Part shown: positions 10,089 through 19,927 of the stretch, in pieces
How positions within the stretch are numbered: position 1 is the stretch's first letter
Layout: each line of letters starts with the position of its first letter
Source of the DNA: Gottfriedia acidiceleris
GTDB taxonomy: Bacteria; Bacillota; Bacilli; Bacillales; Bacillaceae_G
Assembly: GCF_023115465.1 (NCBI RefSeq)
Contig: NZ_CP096034.1
Coordinates: 3,162,001 to 3,226,000, forward strand
Length of the DNA: 64,000 nt
Reading direction: 5' to 3'
Translations under genes and position numbers: made by a program
The notes under the pieces: model-generated
The model's input: the letters and a program-made list of their open reading frames with translations, nothing else
The model's database searches: none
Told to the model about the DNA's origin: nothing

Positions 10089-12845
10089 TTACATATCTTT
10101 TACAACACTTGCACAACGTAAGCAAAGTGTAGGGTGTGCTACATCTTTACCAACTTCTTCAGTAACTACCCAACAACGTTCACATGTTTCGCCAGTCGCC
10201 GGAGTTACTACAATACTTAATGTGTCAAATTTTTGCGCTGTTTCAGGAGCTTGCTCATCGCTACTAGCAATTTCTACTTGAGAAACAATTAATAATTGTT
10301 TGAAGTCTTCATTAATCGAATTTAATAGCTCTGCTACTTCTGCATTAGGATAGATTTTCACTGCTGCAGTTAGAGATTTGCCGATTACTTTTTCATTACG
10401 TGCAACTTCAAGAGCTTTTAATACGCCATCACGTAAATCCATGAATTTTTCCCACTTAGCTTCTAAGCTTTGAGTATCGCCGAAATCTTTAACATCTGGC
10501 ATTTCAGTTAAGAAAATACTATCAACAGTAGTTCCTGCCATATGTGACCAAACTTCTTCAGCTGTATGAGGTAAAATTGGAGCTACTAAACGAGTTAGTG
10601 CTTGTAATGACTCATGTAATACAGTTTGAATTGCTAAACGATCTTTATTCGTTTTTGGCTCGATATATAAAACATCTTTTGATAAATCAAAATAGAAAGA
10701 ACTTAATTCAGTTGTACAGAAGTTTTGAATTGTGTGGTAAACATTAGCAAATTCATATTTCTCATATGATTCACGAACCGTTTTAACCACATTATTTAAC
10801 TTAACTAGCATATATTGATCTAATTCGCGTAGCTCTTCATATTTTAAAGCATCTTGTTCTGCATTAAATCCATCTAAGTTTCCTAGTAAGAAACGGAACG
10901 TATTACGGATTTTACGGTATACTTCAGCAACTTGTTTCATTAATGCGTCAGAAATACGAACATCTGATTGATAATCTACAGAAGCTACCCATAGACGTAA
11001 AATATCTGAACCGTATTGATTCATAATTTTTGATGGTAGGACGATGTTTCCGATTGATTTACTCATCTTGCGACCTTCACCATCTAAAACGAAACCATGG
11101 CTCACTACAGCTTTATAAGGAGCTTGACCTGTTACTGCAACGCTCGTACTTAATGAAGAGTTAAACCAACCACGGTATTGGTCAGAACCTTCTAAGTAAA
11201 TATCAGCAGGGAAAGATAATTCCTCACGAGTGTTTAATACAGCTTGATGTGATGATCCACTATCAAACCAAACATCCATGATATCTTTCTCTTTAGTAAA
11301 GTTACCATTTGGTGAACCAGGATGTGTAAATCCTTCTGGTAATAATTCTTTCGCTTCTTTTTCAAACCAAATATTTGAACCATGCTCTTTAAATAAGTTC
11401 GAAACATGTTCAATCGTTTCCTCAGTGATAATTGCTTCTCCGTCTTCAGCATAAAATACTGGGATTGGAACTCCCCATACACGTTGACGTGAAATACACC
11501 AATCTCCACGATCACGAACCATGTTAAATAGACGAGTTTCTCCCCAAGCTGGGAACCACTTAGTATCTTGAACAGCTTGCATTAATTGATCTCGAATTGC
11601 TTCAATCGATGCAAACCATTGTGCAGTTGCACGGAAGATAATTGGCTTTTTCGTTCTCCAATCATGTGGATAAGAGTGTGTGATAAATTGTAATTTTAAT
11701 AAAGCACCTTTTTCTTCTAATGCTTTAGTAATTTCTTTATTAGCTTCATCATAGAATAAACCTTCAAATCCAGGTGCTTCTTTTGTTAGAACACCTTTTT
11801 CATCTACTGGACAAAGCACGTCTAATCCATATTGTTGACCTACACGGAAATCATCTTCACCATGACCTGGGGCAGTATGAACACAACCTGTTCCAGCGTC
11901 AGTTGTTACATGATCACCTAAAATAACGACTGAGTTGCGATCATACAATGGATGCTTACAAATGATTCCTTCAAGTTCAGAACCATTAAAAGTCTTTTCA
12001 ACTACTGCATCTTCCCAACCTAGTTCTTTTGCTACAGATTCTCTTAACTCACTAGCAACTACGAACTTGTCACCATTTACAGATACTAAATCATAGCTTA
12101 AATCAGGATGTAAACATACAGCTAAGTTAGCTGGGATTGTCCATGGAGTTGTTGTCCAAATAATGAATTTCTCTCCACCGTTTAGAACATTTTTCCCATT
12201 TTCAACTGCAAATGCAACATAGATTGATGCTGAACGCTTATCTTGGTATTCGATTTCCGCTTCTGCAAGTGCAGATTCACTTGATGGAGACCAATATACT
12301 GGTTTAAGACCTTTATAGATTAAACCATTAGTAGCCATTTTACCGAACACTTTAATTTGTTCAGCTTCATATTCTTTTTCAAGTGTGATATATGGTCGGT
12401 CCCAATCACCTAAAATTCCTAAACGTTTAAATTGTTCTTTTTGACGCTCTACTTGCTCGTAAGCATATTCTTCACATAGTTTACGGAATTCTGCAACTGA
12501 CATTTCTTTACGATTTACTTTTTTATTTGCTAATGCTTGTTCAATAGGTAAACCGTGAGTATCCCAACCTGGAACGTAAGGAGAACGGTATCCATTCATA
12601 TTATAAAAACGTACAATGAAATCCTTTAATACTTTATTAAGTGCATGTCCCATATGAAGGTCACCATTTGCATAAGGTGGTCCATCATGTAAGATAAATG
12701 ACGGTTTTCCTTCGTTATGTTTTTGAACAGTTGCATAAATATCTTTTTTGTTCCACTCTTCTTGAATTTGTGGCTCACGTTGAGGTAAATTTCCTCTCAT
12801 AGGAAATTCAGTTTTTGGCATAAGTAACGTATCTTTGTACTCCAT
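10089..12845 (-). CDS. ileS: Isoleucyl-tRNA synthetase
   Basis: 918 aa. Class I synthetase charging tRNA-Ile. HIGH-type motif HMGH at residues 64-67, KMSKS in [10 protein letters not shown] near 595, a WTTTPWT editing-domain segment, and a C-terminal zinc finger with CERCW and CLRC, the standard bacterial type. The frame is open 20 codons upstream, but the ATG at 12843-12845 has GGAGGAAAGCAA in front and starts [12 protein letters not shown], as in B. subtilis. It is expressed from its own promoter through a T-box leader. Confidence 0.97.
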   Translation of the reverse strand: MEYKDTLLMPKTEFPMRGNLPQREPQIQEEWNKKDIYATVQKHNEGKPSFILHDGPPYANGDLHMGHALNKVLKDFIVRFYNMNGYRSPYVPGWDTHGLPIEQALANKKVNRKEMSVAEFRKLCEEYAYEQVERQKEQFKRLGILGDWDRPYITLEKEYEAEQIKVFGKMATNGLIYKGLKPVYWSPSSESALAEAEIEYQDKRSASIYVAFAVENGKNVLNGGEKFIIWTTTPWTIPANLAVCLHPDLSYDLVSVNGDKFVVASELRESVAKELGWEDAVVEKTFNGSELEGIICKHPLYDRNSVVILGDHVTTDAGTGCVHTAPGHGEDDFRVGQQYGLDVLCPVDEKGVLTKEAPGFEGLFYDEANKEITKALEEKGALLKLQFITHSYPHDWRTKKPIIFRATAQWFASIEAIRDQLMQAVQDTKWFPAWGETRLFNMVRDRGDWCISRQRVWGVPIPVFYAEDGEAIITEETIEHVSNLFKEHGSNIWFEKEAKELLPEGFTHPGSPNGNFTKEKDIMDVWFDSGSSHQAVLNTREELSFPADIYLEGSDQYRGWFNSSLSTSVAVTGQAPYKAVVSHGFVLDGEGRKMSKSIGNIVLPSKIMNQYGSDILRLWVASVDYQSDVRISDALMKQVAEVYRKIRNTFRFLLGNLDGFNAEQDALKYEELRELDQYMLVKLNNVVKTVRESYEKYEFANVYHTIQNFCTTELSSFYFDLSKDVLYIEPKTNKDRLAIQTVLHESLQALTRLVAPILPHTAEEVWSHMAGTTVDSIFLTEMPDVKDFGDTQSLEAKWEKFMDLRDGVLKALEVARNEKVIGKSLTAAVKIYPNAEVAELLNSINEDFKQLLIVSQVEIASSDEQAPETAQKFDTLSIVVTPATGETCERCWVVTEEVGKDVAHPTLCLRCASVVKDM

Positions 12846-13012
12846 TTGCTTTCCTCCATTTTTTAACTTGATTGATCTAAAGCTAGCCGTTTTAGGCAAG
12901 TCCATGCAAGCTTACTTTACATTTTTAAATTCCACATTAACGCATTGTATCCATCTTACAAGCCTTTTATTAGTGGAGTTGTCTATTATGTATAATAAAT
13001 CGTATAAGACGC

Positions 13013-13267
13013 AAAAAACCTTCCTCATCCCCAAAAAAGGGACGAGAAAGGTTTCCCGTGGTACCACCCTAATTGACAATAAATTTCATTAAATCATTGT
13101 CCACTTAGCATTCGTAACGTGAATGGAACGTCTTTTCTTACTCTTTTTCAGAAAAGCACTCTAGGGTGATTTTCCTTCTATTTTCTATATCAAGCTTACA
13201 CTATCCTTGACTCGCTACTTAGTTTTATAGAAGTACTCTTCCCTGTCACCGATTTACTATTAATATC
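13013..13267 (-). ncRNA. T-box riboswitch leader of ileS
   Basis: The minus strand carries the conserved T-box AGGGTGGTACCACGGG (13055-13070), followed by a terminator whose arms are AACCTTTCTCGTCCC (13039-13053) and GGGGATGAGGAAGGTT (13017-13032), with T6 at 13013-13018. Upstream, a Stem I can be drawn closed by GGTGA/TCACC, with AG-rich segments. Uncharged tRNA-Ile should stabilise the antiterminator. The amino-acid identity is taken from the downstream gene; I could not place the specifier codon with certainty. Confidence 0.93.
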
Positions 13268-13273
13268 TAATAA

Positions 13274-13302
13274 ATTATATGTAAAACTTTACAAATCGTC
13301 AA
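13274..13302 (-). promoter_or_regulatory. Sigma-A promoter of the ileS T-box transcript
   Basis: TTGACG (13297-13302), a 17-base spacer and a perfect TATAAT (13274-13279), right before the T-box leader and 12 bases past the divIVA stop. Confidence 0.85.
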
Positions 13303-13313
13303 GGCTTATACGA

Positions 13314-13802
13314 CTAGTTTGCGATTTCTTCTGTTTCTTTATCTTCTAAAATATGATCCCAATCTTCATGACCCAACATTTCTAATTGTGTTTCAATAGC
13401 CATTCTTAAACGAGTGCGGAAAACTTTCGATTGCTTCTTAAGCTCTTCAAATTCCATTGTAACTTTTCTAGATTTAATTAAAGCTTCATTGATAATACGA
13501 TCAGCATTTTTCTCCGCTTCTTTAATGATCAATTTAGCTTCTTTTTGGGCACTACCTTTTACATCTTCAGCAGCTTCTTGCGCAATCAAAATTGACTTAT
13601 TTAAAGTTTCTTCTATAGTAGAAAAATGCTTTAATCTTTCTTTCATATCAAGAATTTGTTCTTCTAATTGTTTCTTCTCACGAATAACTAATTCATAATC
13701 TTTAATGACTTGATCTAAAAACTCATTAACTTCATCTTCGTCATAGCCACGAAAACTTTTACCAAATTCTTTATTATGAATATCAAGTGGTGTTAAAGGC
13801 AA
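13314..13802 (-). CDS. divIVA: Cell-division site-placement protein DivIVA
   Basis: 162 aa. The N-terminal membrane-curvature domain MPLTPLDIHNKEFGKSFRGY is intact, followed by coiled coil (about 28-130). It marks negatively curved membrane at poles and septa, recruits MinJ/MinCD and, during sporulation, RacA/Soj partners. Start is TTG (13800-13802) after GGAGGTGGCTTAA. Lies at the end of the ylm row, as in many Firmicutes. Confidence 0.96.
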   Translation of the reverse strand: MPLTPLDIHNKEFGKSFRGYDEDEVNEFLDQVIKDYELVIREKKQLEEQILDMKERLKHFSTIEETLNKSILIAQEAAEDVKGSAQKEAKLIIKEAEKNADRIINEALIKSRKVTMEFEELKKQSKVFRTRLRMAIETQLEMLGHEDWDHILEDKETEEIAN

Positions 13803-13891
13803 TTAAGCCACCTCCATGTATGTTTTTTCTTTATTTATAGGTTATAATAAATTTTCGACAGTTTCTACGTTTTTCCTTCTACAATTTCTGA

Positions 13892-14665
13892 CTATTTTTT
13901 AACACCGTAGTTAATCCGCCATTTATCTTTTTTTGATAAGCCATCAATTGACATTAACATTCCTCTACCAAAACCTTTGACAGAGAATAAATCTCCTTCT
14001 TCACATAAAAACGAAGTAGAATCAATAACTCGCTGATTTACTTTAACGTGTTCGGCTTTAATTAAGCTTTGAGCTTTTTGTCTCGAAATATTATAGAATT
14101 CACTCAATAAGACATCTAATCTTAGTGATGATACAGTGCCATTATTAGATTGCCAAATATCATCTGATTCAATCAATTCCTTAAATGAAATTCTCTTTAA
14201 TTTAATTGGCGATTTTCCTACAGAATTTAAGTTACTTTCTACAAAACTTGCTATTTCATCAGCAACAATAACTTGGATCGTATCATTTTTAATTAGAATA
14301 TCACCAAATTTCCCTCTTGTGATTCCTAAAGACATTAATGTTCCCAATACTTGCCGATGTGATAAAGTGTGAAATTTAGTTGCATAAACTAAGTCAAATG
14401 CAACCAAAGAATAATCCTCTTCAACTGGTGTATAAAAACTCGGATAAATAATTGCACGCTTTCGTTCACAATCCTCACGACCACCAAAAAAAGCGACAAA
14501 ACAATCTCCTTGATGACCGATAATTGATTGCATAATCATTTGTTCTCTTAAATCAAGAAAATCTGTCAACTTAATAGAATAGCGTTCAACTGCTTCTACC
14601 TTCCAATTGAGAACCTTGTCTACGAAAACATGCTCTTCTTTTCGAAAATGATCATATATACTCAT
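13892..14665 (-). CDS. ylmH: S4-domain RNA-binding protein YlmH
   Basis: 257 aa. C-terminal S4 domain (LSEFYNISRQKAQSLIKAEHVKVNQ, about 180-240). YlmH/RqcP homologues work in ribosome quality control, holding the P-site tRNA during alanine tailing by RqcH; that role is known for B. subtilis and inferred here. The ATG at 14663-14665 (MSIYDHFRKEE) has AGAGGA upstream and matches the family; an ATG ten codons earlier lacks a ribosome site. Confidence 0.9.
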   Translation of the reverse strand: MSIYDHFRKEEHVFVDKVLNWKVEAVERYSIKLTDFLDLREQMIMQSIIGHQGDCFVAFFGGREDCERKRAIIYPSFYTPVEEDYSLVAFDLVYATKFHTLSHRQVLGTLMSLGITRGKFGDILIKNDTIQVIVADEIASFVESNLNSVGKSPIKLKRISFKELIESDDIWQSNNGTVSSLRLDVLLSEFYNISRQKAQSLIKAEHVKVNQRVIDSTSFLCEEGDLFSVKGFGRGMLMSIDGLSKKDKWRINYGVKK

Positions 14666-14705
14666 TAATGCAATCCTCTTTTTCATTAAACTCAATATTA
14701 ATTAA

Positions 14706-14731
14706 AAAAGAGAACCTGTTAGATTCTCTTT
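14706..14731 (-). terminator. Possible hairpin after ylmG
   Basis: AAAAGAGAA / TTCTCTTTT arms just past the ylmG stop, with T-rich flanks on both strands. Weak GC content, so only a possible or leaky terminator before ylmH. Confidence 0.5.
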
Positions 14732-14992
14732 TTAAAAGTAATGAGAAATACTTGCTATTCCATATCCAGCAAATTCTAAAGCAAATAATGCAATAATTGG
14801 TGAAAAATCAAACATACCGATTGACGGTACAATACGGCGGAACGGCTCTAAATATGGTTCTGATAACCTACCAATTAAGCGACCGAAGCCTGATTGTCTT
14901 ATTTGAGGGAACCAAGATAAAATGATATGAATTACAATGACGTATCTATAGTATTGGATTAATTTGTATAAAATAACAAAAAGTAGATCCAT
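14732..14992 (-). CDS. ylmG: YggT-family membrane protein YlmG
   Basis: 86 aa with two hydrophobic helices (about 5-25 and 60-80) around a loop containing LSEPYLEPFRRIVP, the YggT signature. Linked by position to SepF and division; the molecular role is unclear. ATG after AAGGTGGTAATTAA, 4 bases from the sepF stop. Confidence 0.93.
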   Translation of the reverse strand: MDLLFVILYKLIQYYRYVIVIHIILSWFPQIRQSGFGRLIGRLSEPYLEPFRRIVPSIGMFDFSPIIALFALEFAGYGIASISHYF

Positions 14993-14996
14993 TTAA

Positions 14997-15491
14997 TTAC
15001 CACCTTTTAACGGAATTGTCTTCCTCAAATAACATATCTGTAATTGTTCCAGAAATATCGATATTATCAGGTGTACAAATAAACGTATTTGTACCAATTT
15101 TTTTTATATCTCCACTTATTGCATAAACTGTACCACTTAAGAAATCAACAAAGCGTTTAGCTTGATCGATTTGCATTTGTTGTAAATTGATCACAACTGC
15201 TTTTTTTGATTTTAAATGGTCTGCAACATCTTGTGCTTCTGCATATTCACGCGGCTGCGCTAATACAACTTTTGACGACAATGAAGCTCCTCCTGGTATA
15301 CTTACTAATTTTTGCTTTGATGCATTTCGCTCATGGTTAATTTCTTCATTTACATGTTTAGAAAATTGTTGTTGTTGATGCTGTTGTTGATATTGTTTCT
15401 GTTGCTGATGTTGTTGCTCTTCGTATTCATAATCATCTTCATACTCATCTTCCATTGCAAAAAAGTTTCTTACTTTCCCAATAATACTCAT
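14997..15491 (-). CDS. sepF: Cell-division protein SepF
   Basis: 164 aa. An N-terminal amphipathic membrane anchor ([11 protein letters not shown]), an acidic then Gln-rich linker (about 14-45, many CAA/CAG codons) and the C-terminal SepF/DUF552 domain (about 70-150) that forms rings and binds the FtsZ tail. Start after GGGAAGGTAGAGAAG. The linker is unusually glutamine-rich and probably length-variable. Confidence 0.95.
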   Translation of the reverse strand: MSIIGKVRNFFAMEDEYEDDYEYEEQQHQQQKQYQQQHQQQQFSKHVNEEINHERNASKQKLVSIPGGASLSSKVVLAQPREYAEAQDVADHLKSKKAVVINLQQMQIDQAKRFVDFLSGTVYAISGDIKKIGTNTFICTPDNIDISGTITDMLFEEDNSVKRW

Positions 15492-15496
15492 CTTCT

Positions 15497-16171
15497 CTAC
15501 CTTCCCTTTCCTACTAAATCAGTACCTATTCTTATGAATGTAGCACCTTCTTCTATTGCTATCTCAAAATCATTAGACATCCCCATTGATAATTCAGAAC
15601 ATGGAATATTTGCAATCTGTAGATTTTTTACGTTTTCTTGTAGTTCCTTTAATCCTTTGAAACTATTTCGAATGATTGTTACATCCTCTGTAAATGGTGC
15701 CATTGTCATTAACCCAACAACTTGTATTTTATCAAATTCTGAAAGCTGTCTAGCAAATTCAATTACATCATTTGGATGTATACCATGCTTTGAGTCCTCT
15801 CCAGATACATTGACCTGTAGGAAACATTTTAATGGCTCTGCTGCTCTTTTTTGTATCTCTTCTGCTAAGGACAGTCGATCTAAAGAATGTAAGTAATCTA
15901 TTCTATGTATTACGTCTTTTACTTTTCTAGTTTGAAGTGAACCAATAAAATGCCAAACAACATCACTTTTAATGTGTTCTTGTTTTTCTTTTAAACCTTC
16001 AAAACGGTTTTCGCCTAATTGAAGTATACCTTCAGCTAAAACTTCTTTAGCCACTTCAGTAGATACTTGTTTAGTAACAGCTATTAAAGTGACTTCATCA
16101 TTTCGATTTGCTCTTACTTTGGCTGCATTCATTAGTTCTCTAATACGTTCATAATTTTGTTTGACTGTCAT
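15497..16171 (-). CDS. ylmE: PLP homeostasis protein YlmE (YggS family)
   Basis: 224 aa. Single-domain alanine-racemase-like barrel; the PLP Lys is in LIAVTKQV and the phosphate-binding [12 protein letters not shown] segment is present. Family members bind pyridoxal phosphate and steady its supply rather than catalyse a known reaction. The ATG at 16169-16171 follows GGAGGAATTAGCATC; an open stretch of seven codons upstream is ignored. Confidence 0.93.
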   Translation of the reverse strand: MTVKQNYERIRELMNAAKVRANRNDEVTLIAVTKQVSTEVAKEVLAEGILQLGENRFEGLKEKQEHIKSDVVWHFIGSLQTRKVKDVIHRIDYLHSLDRLSLAEEIQKRAAEPLKCFLQVNVSGEDSKHGIHPNDVIEFARQLSEFDKIQVVGLMTMAPFTEDVTIIRNSFKGLKELQENVKNLQIANIPCSELSMGMSNDFEIAIEEGATFIRIGTDLVGKGR

Positions 16172-16175
16172 GATG

Positions 16176-17000
16176 CTAATTCCTCCAACCAATATAACTC
16201 ATCATTCTTCCTGTTTTTCCACCATCTCTACGGTGAGAAAAAAATATGCTCGGGTTACAACTTGTACAATAATTTGTCATTATTATATTCTCTTCACTAA
16301 TGCCCGATCTAATGAGTAATTGTTTGTTTGCTTCTTTTAAATTAAATTTGAATTTCCCGTTTTGTAAAGTGGTTAAAATATTAGTAGGAATCTTGTGTTC
16401 AAAAGCATCATTTAGCTTATTCATCACAAAATCATCCACTTCATAACAGCAATCACCAATTGATGGTCCGATTGCAACTTGGATATTATTTAGTTGTAAG
16501 TTTTCTTCTTTAATCAATTTTTCGATTAAACGTCCGCCAATGTTTTGAACAGTACCTTTCCAACCTGCATGAGCTAAACCAATAAATTTACTCGTTGGTT
16601 CAAGAAAATACAATGGAACACAATCTGCATAACAAGAAGTTAATAATATATTTTCCTCATTCGTATAAAAACCATCTGTTGTCTTGATGCTAGTTTCGTA
16701 ATCAGTAACACCTTTGCCACAATCTTTTTTTGTTACCTTCACGACATTATTCCCATGAACTTGTTCTGAACAAACCCATTTCGTCTTTGAAAAATCTAAT
16801 TTACTCGCAAGGACTTCTCTATTCTCAACGACAATATCCTTCGAGTCATTTACATGTAATCCAAGATTAAAAGAAGTGAAACAACCTTGGCTAACTCCAT
16901 CATTTTTTGTTGTAAATCCAGCAACTAAATGTTTGTATGAGTCTTCCCAAGGTTGAATCATAAAAGTACTTTCAGTCGATTGAATGAAGCTCTCTTTCAT
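16176..17000 (-). CDS. ylmD: YlmD, laccase-domain (LACC1/YfiH family) protein
   Basis: 274 aa. The active-site residues are seen in LTSCYADCVPLYF and GLAHAGWKGTVQNIGG. LACC1/YfiH relatives are zinc enzymes with purine nucleoside phosphorylase and adenosine deaminase activity; the older 'polyphenol oxidase' name is less likely. Start ATG with GTGAGG upstream; Met14 is a possible alternative. Directly upstream of ylmE (4-base gap). Confidence 0.9.
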   Translation of the reverse strand: MKESFIQSTESTFMIQPWEDSYKHLVAGFTTKNDGVSQGCFTSFNLGLHVNDSKDIVVENREVLASKLDFSKTKWVCSEQVHGNNVVKVTKKDCGKGVTDYETSIKTTDGFYTNEENILLTSCYADCVPLYFLEPTSKFIGLAHAGWKGTVQNIGGRLIEKLIKEENLQLNNIQVAIGPSIGDCCYEVDDFVMNKLNDAFEHKIPTNILTTLQNGKFKFNLKEANKQLLIRSGISEENIIMTNYCTSCNPSIFFSHRRDGGKTGRMMSYIGWRN

Positions 17001-17218
17001 ATTTATAAGACCTCACAGAAACTAATTTAGTAAATATATATGTAAACCAGTTGATGGTTTCCTATATTTTACCATAGATTTCACATTTTTGATTATTTTT
17101 GACAAAACACACTTATTTTTTTCACATTGAAAAATTAAATTAGCTGCAAGGAATCGTAATCGCGTGGTAACCAATTATAAGAATAAAGTAAAAGTGCAAC
17201 TACACCCCATTCATCGCC

Positions 17219-17242
17219 TAAAAACTCGTCAGTCAACGAGCT
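17219..17242 (-). terminator. Terminator of ylmC
   Basis: Minus strand reads GCTCGT-TGACTG-ACGAG followed by TTTTT (17219-17223), just past the ylmC stop. The stem is short but GC-containing. Confidence 0.7.
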
Positions 17243-17245
17243 TTT

Positions 17246-17527
17246 TTATCTGTATTTAACTGGACTTGCTTGGTTTTCATCCAAATCCACAGATGAACGA
17301 TATTTTACCAAAATAACATCTTCACCTATTTTCACAATATCATTCCAATAAATTGTCATTTCCTCTTCTTTACTAAAAAAATTTAAGCCCTTCCCTGGCT
17401 TTGTTAAAATAATAGATGTGATTTTTCCATTAGATTGATCAATATCTAAATCAACAATATTGCCTAATTTCTTTCCATCAGCAACATTTACAACGTCTTT
17501 AACTTGAAAATCTGAAATTCTGGCCAT
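17246..17527 (-). CDS. ylmC: PRC-barrel sporulation protein YlmC/YmxH
   Basis: 93 aa. The whole protein is one PRC-barrel domain (VKDVVNVADGKKLGNIVDLDID, then IILTKPG and WNDIVKIGEDVILVKY). Family members are small sporulation-associated proteins of unknown mechanism. ATG after AAGGATGGTG. Single gene, terminator downstream. Confidence 0.9.
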   Translation of the reverse strand: MARISDFQVKDVVNVADGKKLGNIVDLDIDQSNGKITSIILTKPGKGLNFFSKEEEMTIYWNDIVKIGEDVILVKYRSSVDLDENQASPVKYR

Positions 17528-17782
17528 TTTACTTCACCATCCTTTTTTATAAAATATATGAAGTAAGGGCCAAACATCATGATAAAATTCAAATAAAAAT
17601 GTGTTAGACAAGGTTGTTCGATGCTGATCCATTGTCTAACACATTAATATCGTATTTTCATTCTTCCAGTTTAACTAACTATTTAGTAGTTATTGGATTA
17701 TTTAGTTTATCTATTTTTTTGTTTTTTAAATTTCATTCATTGTAATATGTAATTCATTATACAGGAAATGAAGCTTGATTGA

Positions 17783-17882
17783 AGTCGGGCTCCTTATACG
17801 ATTTCTAGCTCCTCGAGGTCATAAGCCAATTTCCGCTAAAGGTTAAAAGTTACTTTGCTTTTGAGTAATTACTCTTTATTCA
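17783..17882 (+). repeat. Diverged partial copy of the 124-bp repeat
   Basis: Contains the repeat's core TCTAGCTCCTCGAGGTCATAAG (about 17804-17825, only the flanking arms are lost) followed by unrelated AT-rich sequence. The 618-base stretch 17528-18145 holds no gene I can support; it is made of this remnant and the two full copies that follow. Confidence 0.6.
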
Positions 17883-17900
17883 GGGAAAGAAACAGTATGA

Positions 17901-18148
17901 TGTCTAGCTCCGGCTCCTAGCTCCTCGAGGTCATAAGTCGAAGCCCGATGAAAGTAAAAAGCAACTTTCCTCCGTCTTCGCCTTATGCTTGTCGGAGCTG
18001 AACAGTCGCCTCCGCTTTTCGTTATGTCTAGCTCCGGCTCCTAGCCCCTCGAGGTCATAAGTCGAAGCCCGATGAAAGTAAAAAGCAACTTTCCTCCGTC
18101 TTCGTCTTATGCTTGTCGGGGCTGAACAGTCGCCTCCGCTTTTCGTTA
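17901..18148 (+). repeat. Two tandem 124-bp intergenic repeats ending in the sigG stop codon
   Basis: Copy A is 17901-18024 and copy B 18025-18148; they differ at only a few positions. Each begins TGTCTAGCTCCGGCTCCTAG and ends GTCGCCTCCGCTTTTCGTTA. Complementary segments inside (AGCTCCGGCTCC-type with CGGAGCT, and CTCGAGG) allow folding. The last three bases of copy B (18146-18148) are the sigG stop codon. Sequences of this kind are scattered between genes in several Bacillaceae; a diverged inverted copy lies at 44955-45077. Confidence 0.85.
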
Positions 18149-18925
18149 TCCCTGTATATTTTTGTTCATTTGTTTTATTGCTGATTTTTCTAGTCTGGAT
18201 ACTTGTGCTTGGGAAATTCCGATTTCTTCGGCAACTTCCATTTGTGTTTTTCCTTGGAAGAATCTTTTGCTTATGATCATTTTTTCTCGATCGTTTAGTC
18301 GTTTCATTCCTTCACGTAGTGCCAGTTCTTCAACCCATTGCTCGTCCTTATTTTTATCATCACTTAGCTGATCCATTACAAAGATTGGATCTCCGCCATC
18401 ATTATATATCGGTTCAAATAACGAGACTGGGTCTTGAATTGCATCTAATGCAAAGACGATTTCTTCATGTGTTACGCCTAGTACTTCTGCGATTTGGACA
18501 GGAGTTGGTTCTTTTGAATTCTCTGCTAATAATCGCTCTCTAACTTGTAATGCTTTATAAGCAATGTCTCTTAATGATCTAGACACTCTTATTGGGTTAT
18601 TATCCCTTAAATATCTTCTTATTTCACCAATAATCATAGGTACAGCATACGTCGAAAATTTTACATTTTGGCTTAAATCAAAATTATCAATAGACTTCAT
18701 AAGACCTATGCAGCCTACTTGAAATAAGTCATCCACAAATTCTCCGCGATTATTGAAACGCTGAATAACACTTAGGACAAGTCGCAAATTACCGTTTACG
18801 ATTGTTTCTCTTGCGCTTCGATCACCGCTTTGCATTGCATGAAATAACTTACGCATCTCATCATTCTTTAAAACTGGAAGCTTTGATGTATCTACACCGC
18901 ATATTTCTACTTTGTTTCGTGTCAT
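18146..18925 (-). CDS. sigG: RNA polymerase sigma-G (late forespore)
   Basis: 259 aa. Region 2 (NGNLRLVLSVIQRFNNRGEFVDDLFQVG), region 3 and a region 4 HTH (TQMEVAEEIGISQAQVSRLE) are all intact. Directs late forespore transcription. Start ATG after AGGAGGGAACATC. The C-terminus ends KQMNKNIQG and the stop lies in the edge of a 124-bp repeat, so the native end may have been slightly changed. The upstream region carries a sigma-F/G-like promoter. Confidence 0.97.
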   Translation of the reverse strand: MTRNKVEICGVDTSKLPVLKNDEMRKLFHAMQSGDRSARETIVNGNLRLVLSVIQRFNNRGEFVDDLFQVGCIGLMKSIDNFDLSQNVKFSTYAVPMIIGEIRRYLRDNNPIRVSRSLRDIAYKALQVRERLLAENSKEPTPVQIAEVLGVTHEEIVFALDAIQDPVSLFEPIYNDGGDPIFVMDQLSDDKNKDEQWVEELALREGMKRLNDREKMIISKRFFQGKTQMEVAEEIGISQAQVSRLEKSAIKQMNKNIQG

Positions 18926-18962
18926 GATGTTCCCTCCTACTTGGAGTTGCTGTACTATAGGT

Positions 18963-18991
18963 AAGTATCTCCTTCGGTGGAAAATTTATGC
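18963..18991 (-). promoter_or_regulatory. Candidate sigma-F/sigma-G promoter of sigG
   Basis: GCATA (18987-18991), 14 bases, then GGAGATACTT (18963-18972), a full match to the GGNRANANTW -10 consensus, 37 bases before the sigG ATG. Spacing is one or two bases shorter than the published optimum. Confidence 0.6.
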
Positions 18992-19145
18992 ACAAAATAA
19001 AGTATACAAAAATAATAAATTCAGGACTAAAATAGCATAGCAATTTGAGATAAAACTAGGATTTTCTAAGCTTAATTAATGAAATTTAGCAGGTATGACG
19101 AATGAAAATATTTTTTTAAATTTTTTTGATTACCCTTCATACATA

Positions 19146-19188
19146 GAAAAAAACCGATTAGTATTTGAAAAATCAAATCTAATCGGTT
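19146..19188 (-). terminator. Terminator of the spoIIGA-sigE operon
   Basis: Stem AACCGATTAG/CTAATCGGTT (19152-19161 with 19179-19188) extended by an inner ATTTGA/TCAAAT pair, then a T-run on the minus strand. It separates sigE from sigG, so sigG depends mainly on its own promoter. Confidence 0.85.
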
Positions 19189-19197
19189 CTTAAATTT

Positions 19198-19917
19198 TTA
19201 AACCATTTTATTAAACTCTTTTCGAAGCCTTTTAATAATACGTTTTTCTAATCGTGAAATATATGATTGAGATATTCCAAGCATATCAGCTACATCTTTT
19301 TGGGTTTTTTCTTCAGTTCCATCTAGTCCAAATCGTAGTTCCATTATTTGTTTTTCACGATCATTCAGTTGATCTAATGCCTTTGTTAATAATGATTTAT
19401 CGACATTGGCTTCTAAGTCCTTCGTTATGATATCGTCTTCTGTACCTAATACATCAGAAAGTAATAATTCATTTCCATCCCAATCAATATTTAATGGTTC
19501 ATCAAATGAGACTTCAGAACGGTTTTTATTATTTCTACGTAAATGCATCAGAATTTCATTTTCGATACATCTTGAAGCATAAGTTGCCAATTTAATTTTC
19601 TTTTCAGGATTAAAGGTATTAACGGCTTTTATCAATCCGATTGTACCAATGCTAATTAGATCCTCAATATTAATGCCCGTATTTTCAAACTTTCTAGCAA
19701 TATACACTACTAATCGTAGATTTCTTTCAATTAATAGTGATCTAGCACCTAAATCTCCATTCGGTAGTTTCTGTAAAAGCTTTTCTTCTTCTTCCCTAGT
19801 CAAAGGAGGTGGTAATGCTTCACTTCCCCCAATGTAGTATACTTCGTCGGCTTTCAAACCAAGCTTTACTAATAGCTTATACAAACCTAACTTTAGTTTT
19901 AAGAACAATCGATTCAT
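19198..19917 (-). CDS. sigE: RNA polymerase sigma-E precursor (mother cell)
   Basis: 239 aa, almost identical to B. subtilis pro-sigma-E. The amphipathic pro-sequence occupies about residues 1-27 and ends at [16 protein letters not shown], the SpoIIGA cleavage area. Sigma regions 2 ([20 protein letters not shown]) and 4 ([23 protein letters not shown]) are complete. ATG after AGGAGGTAGAAA, 10 bases after spoIIGA, so the factor is co-expressed with its processing protease. Confidence 0.98.
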   Translation of the reverse strand: MNRLFLKLKLGLYKLLVKLGLKADEVYYIGGSEALPPPLTREEEEKLLQKLPNGDLGARSLLIERNLRLVVYIARKFENTGINIEDLISIGTIGLIKAVNTFNPEKKIKLATYASRCIENEILMHLRRNNKNRSEVSFDEPLNIDWDGNELLLSDVLGTEDDIITKDLEANVDKSLLTKALDQLNDREKQIMELRFGLDGTEEKTQKDVADMLGISQSYISRLEKRIIKRLRKEFNKMV

Positions 19918-19927
19918 TTTCTACCTC

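Noticed and set aside
17901-18148. CRISPR array
   Set aside because: Only two adjoining 124-base units without spacers; no cas genes.
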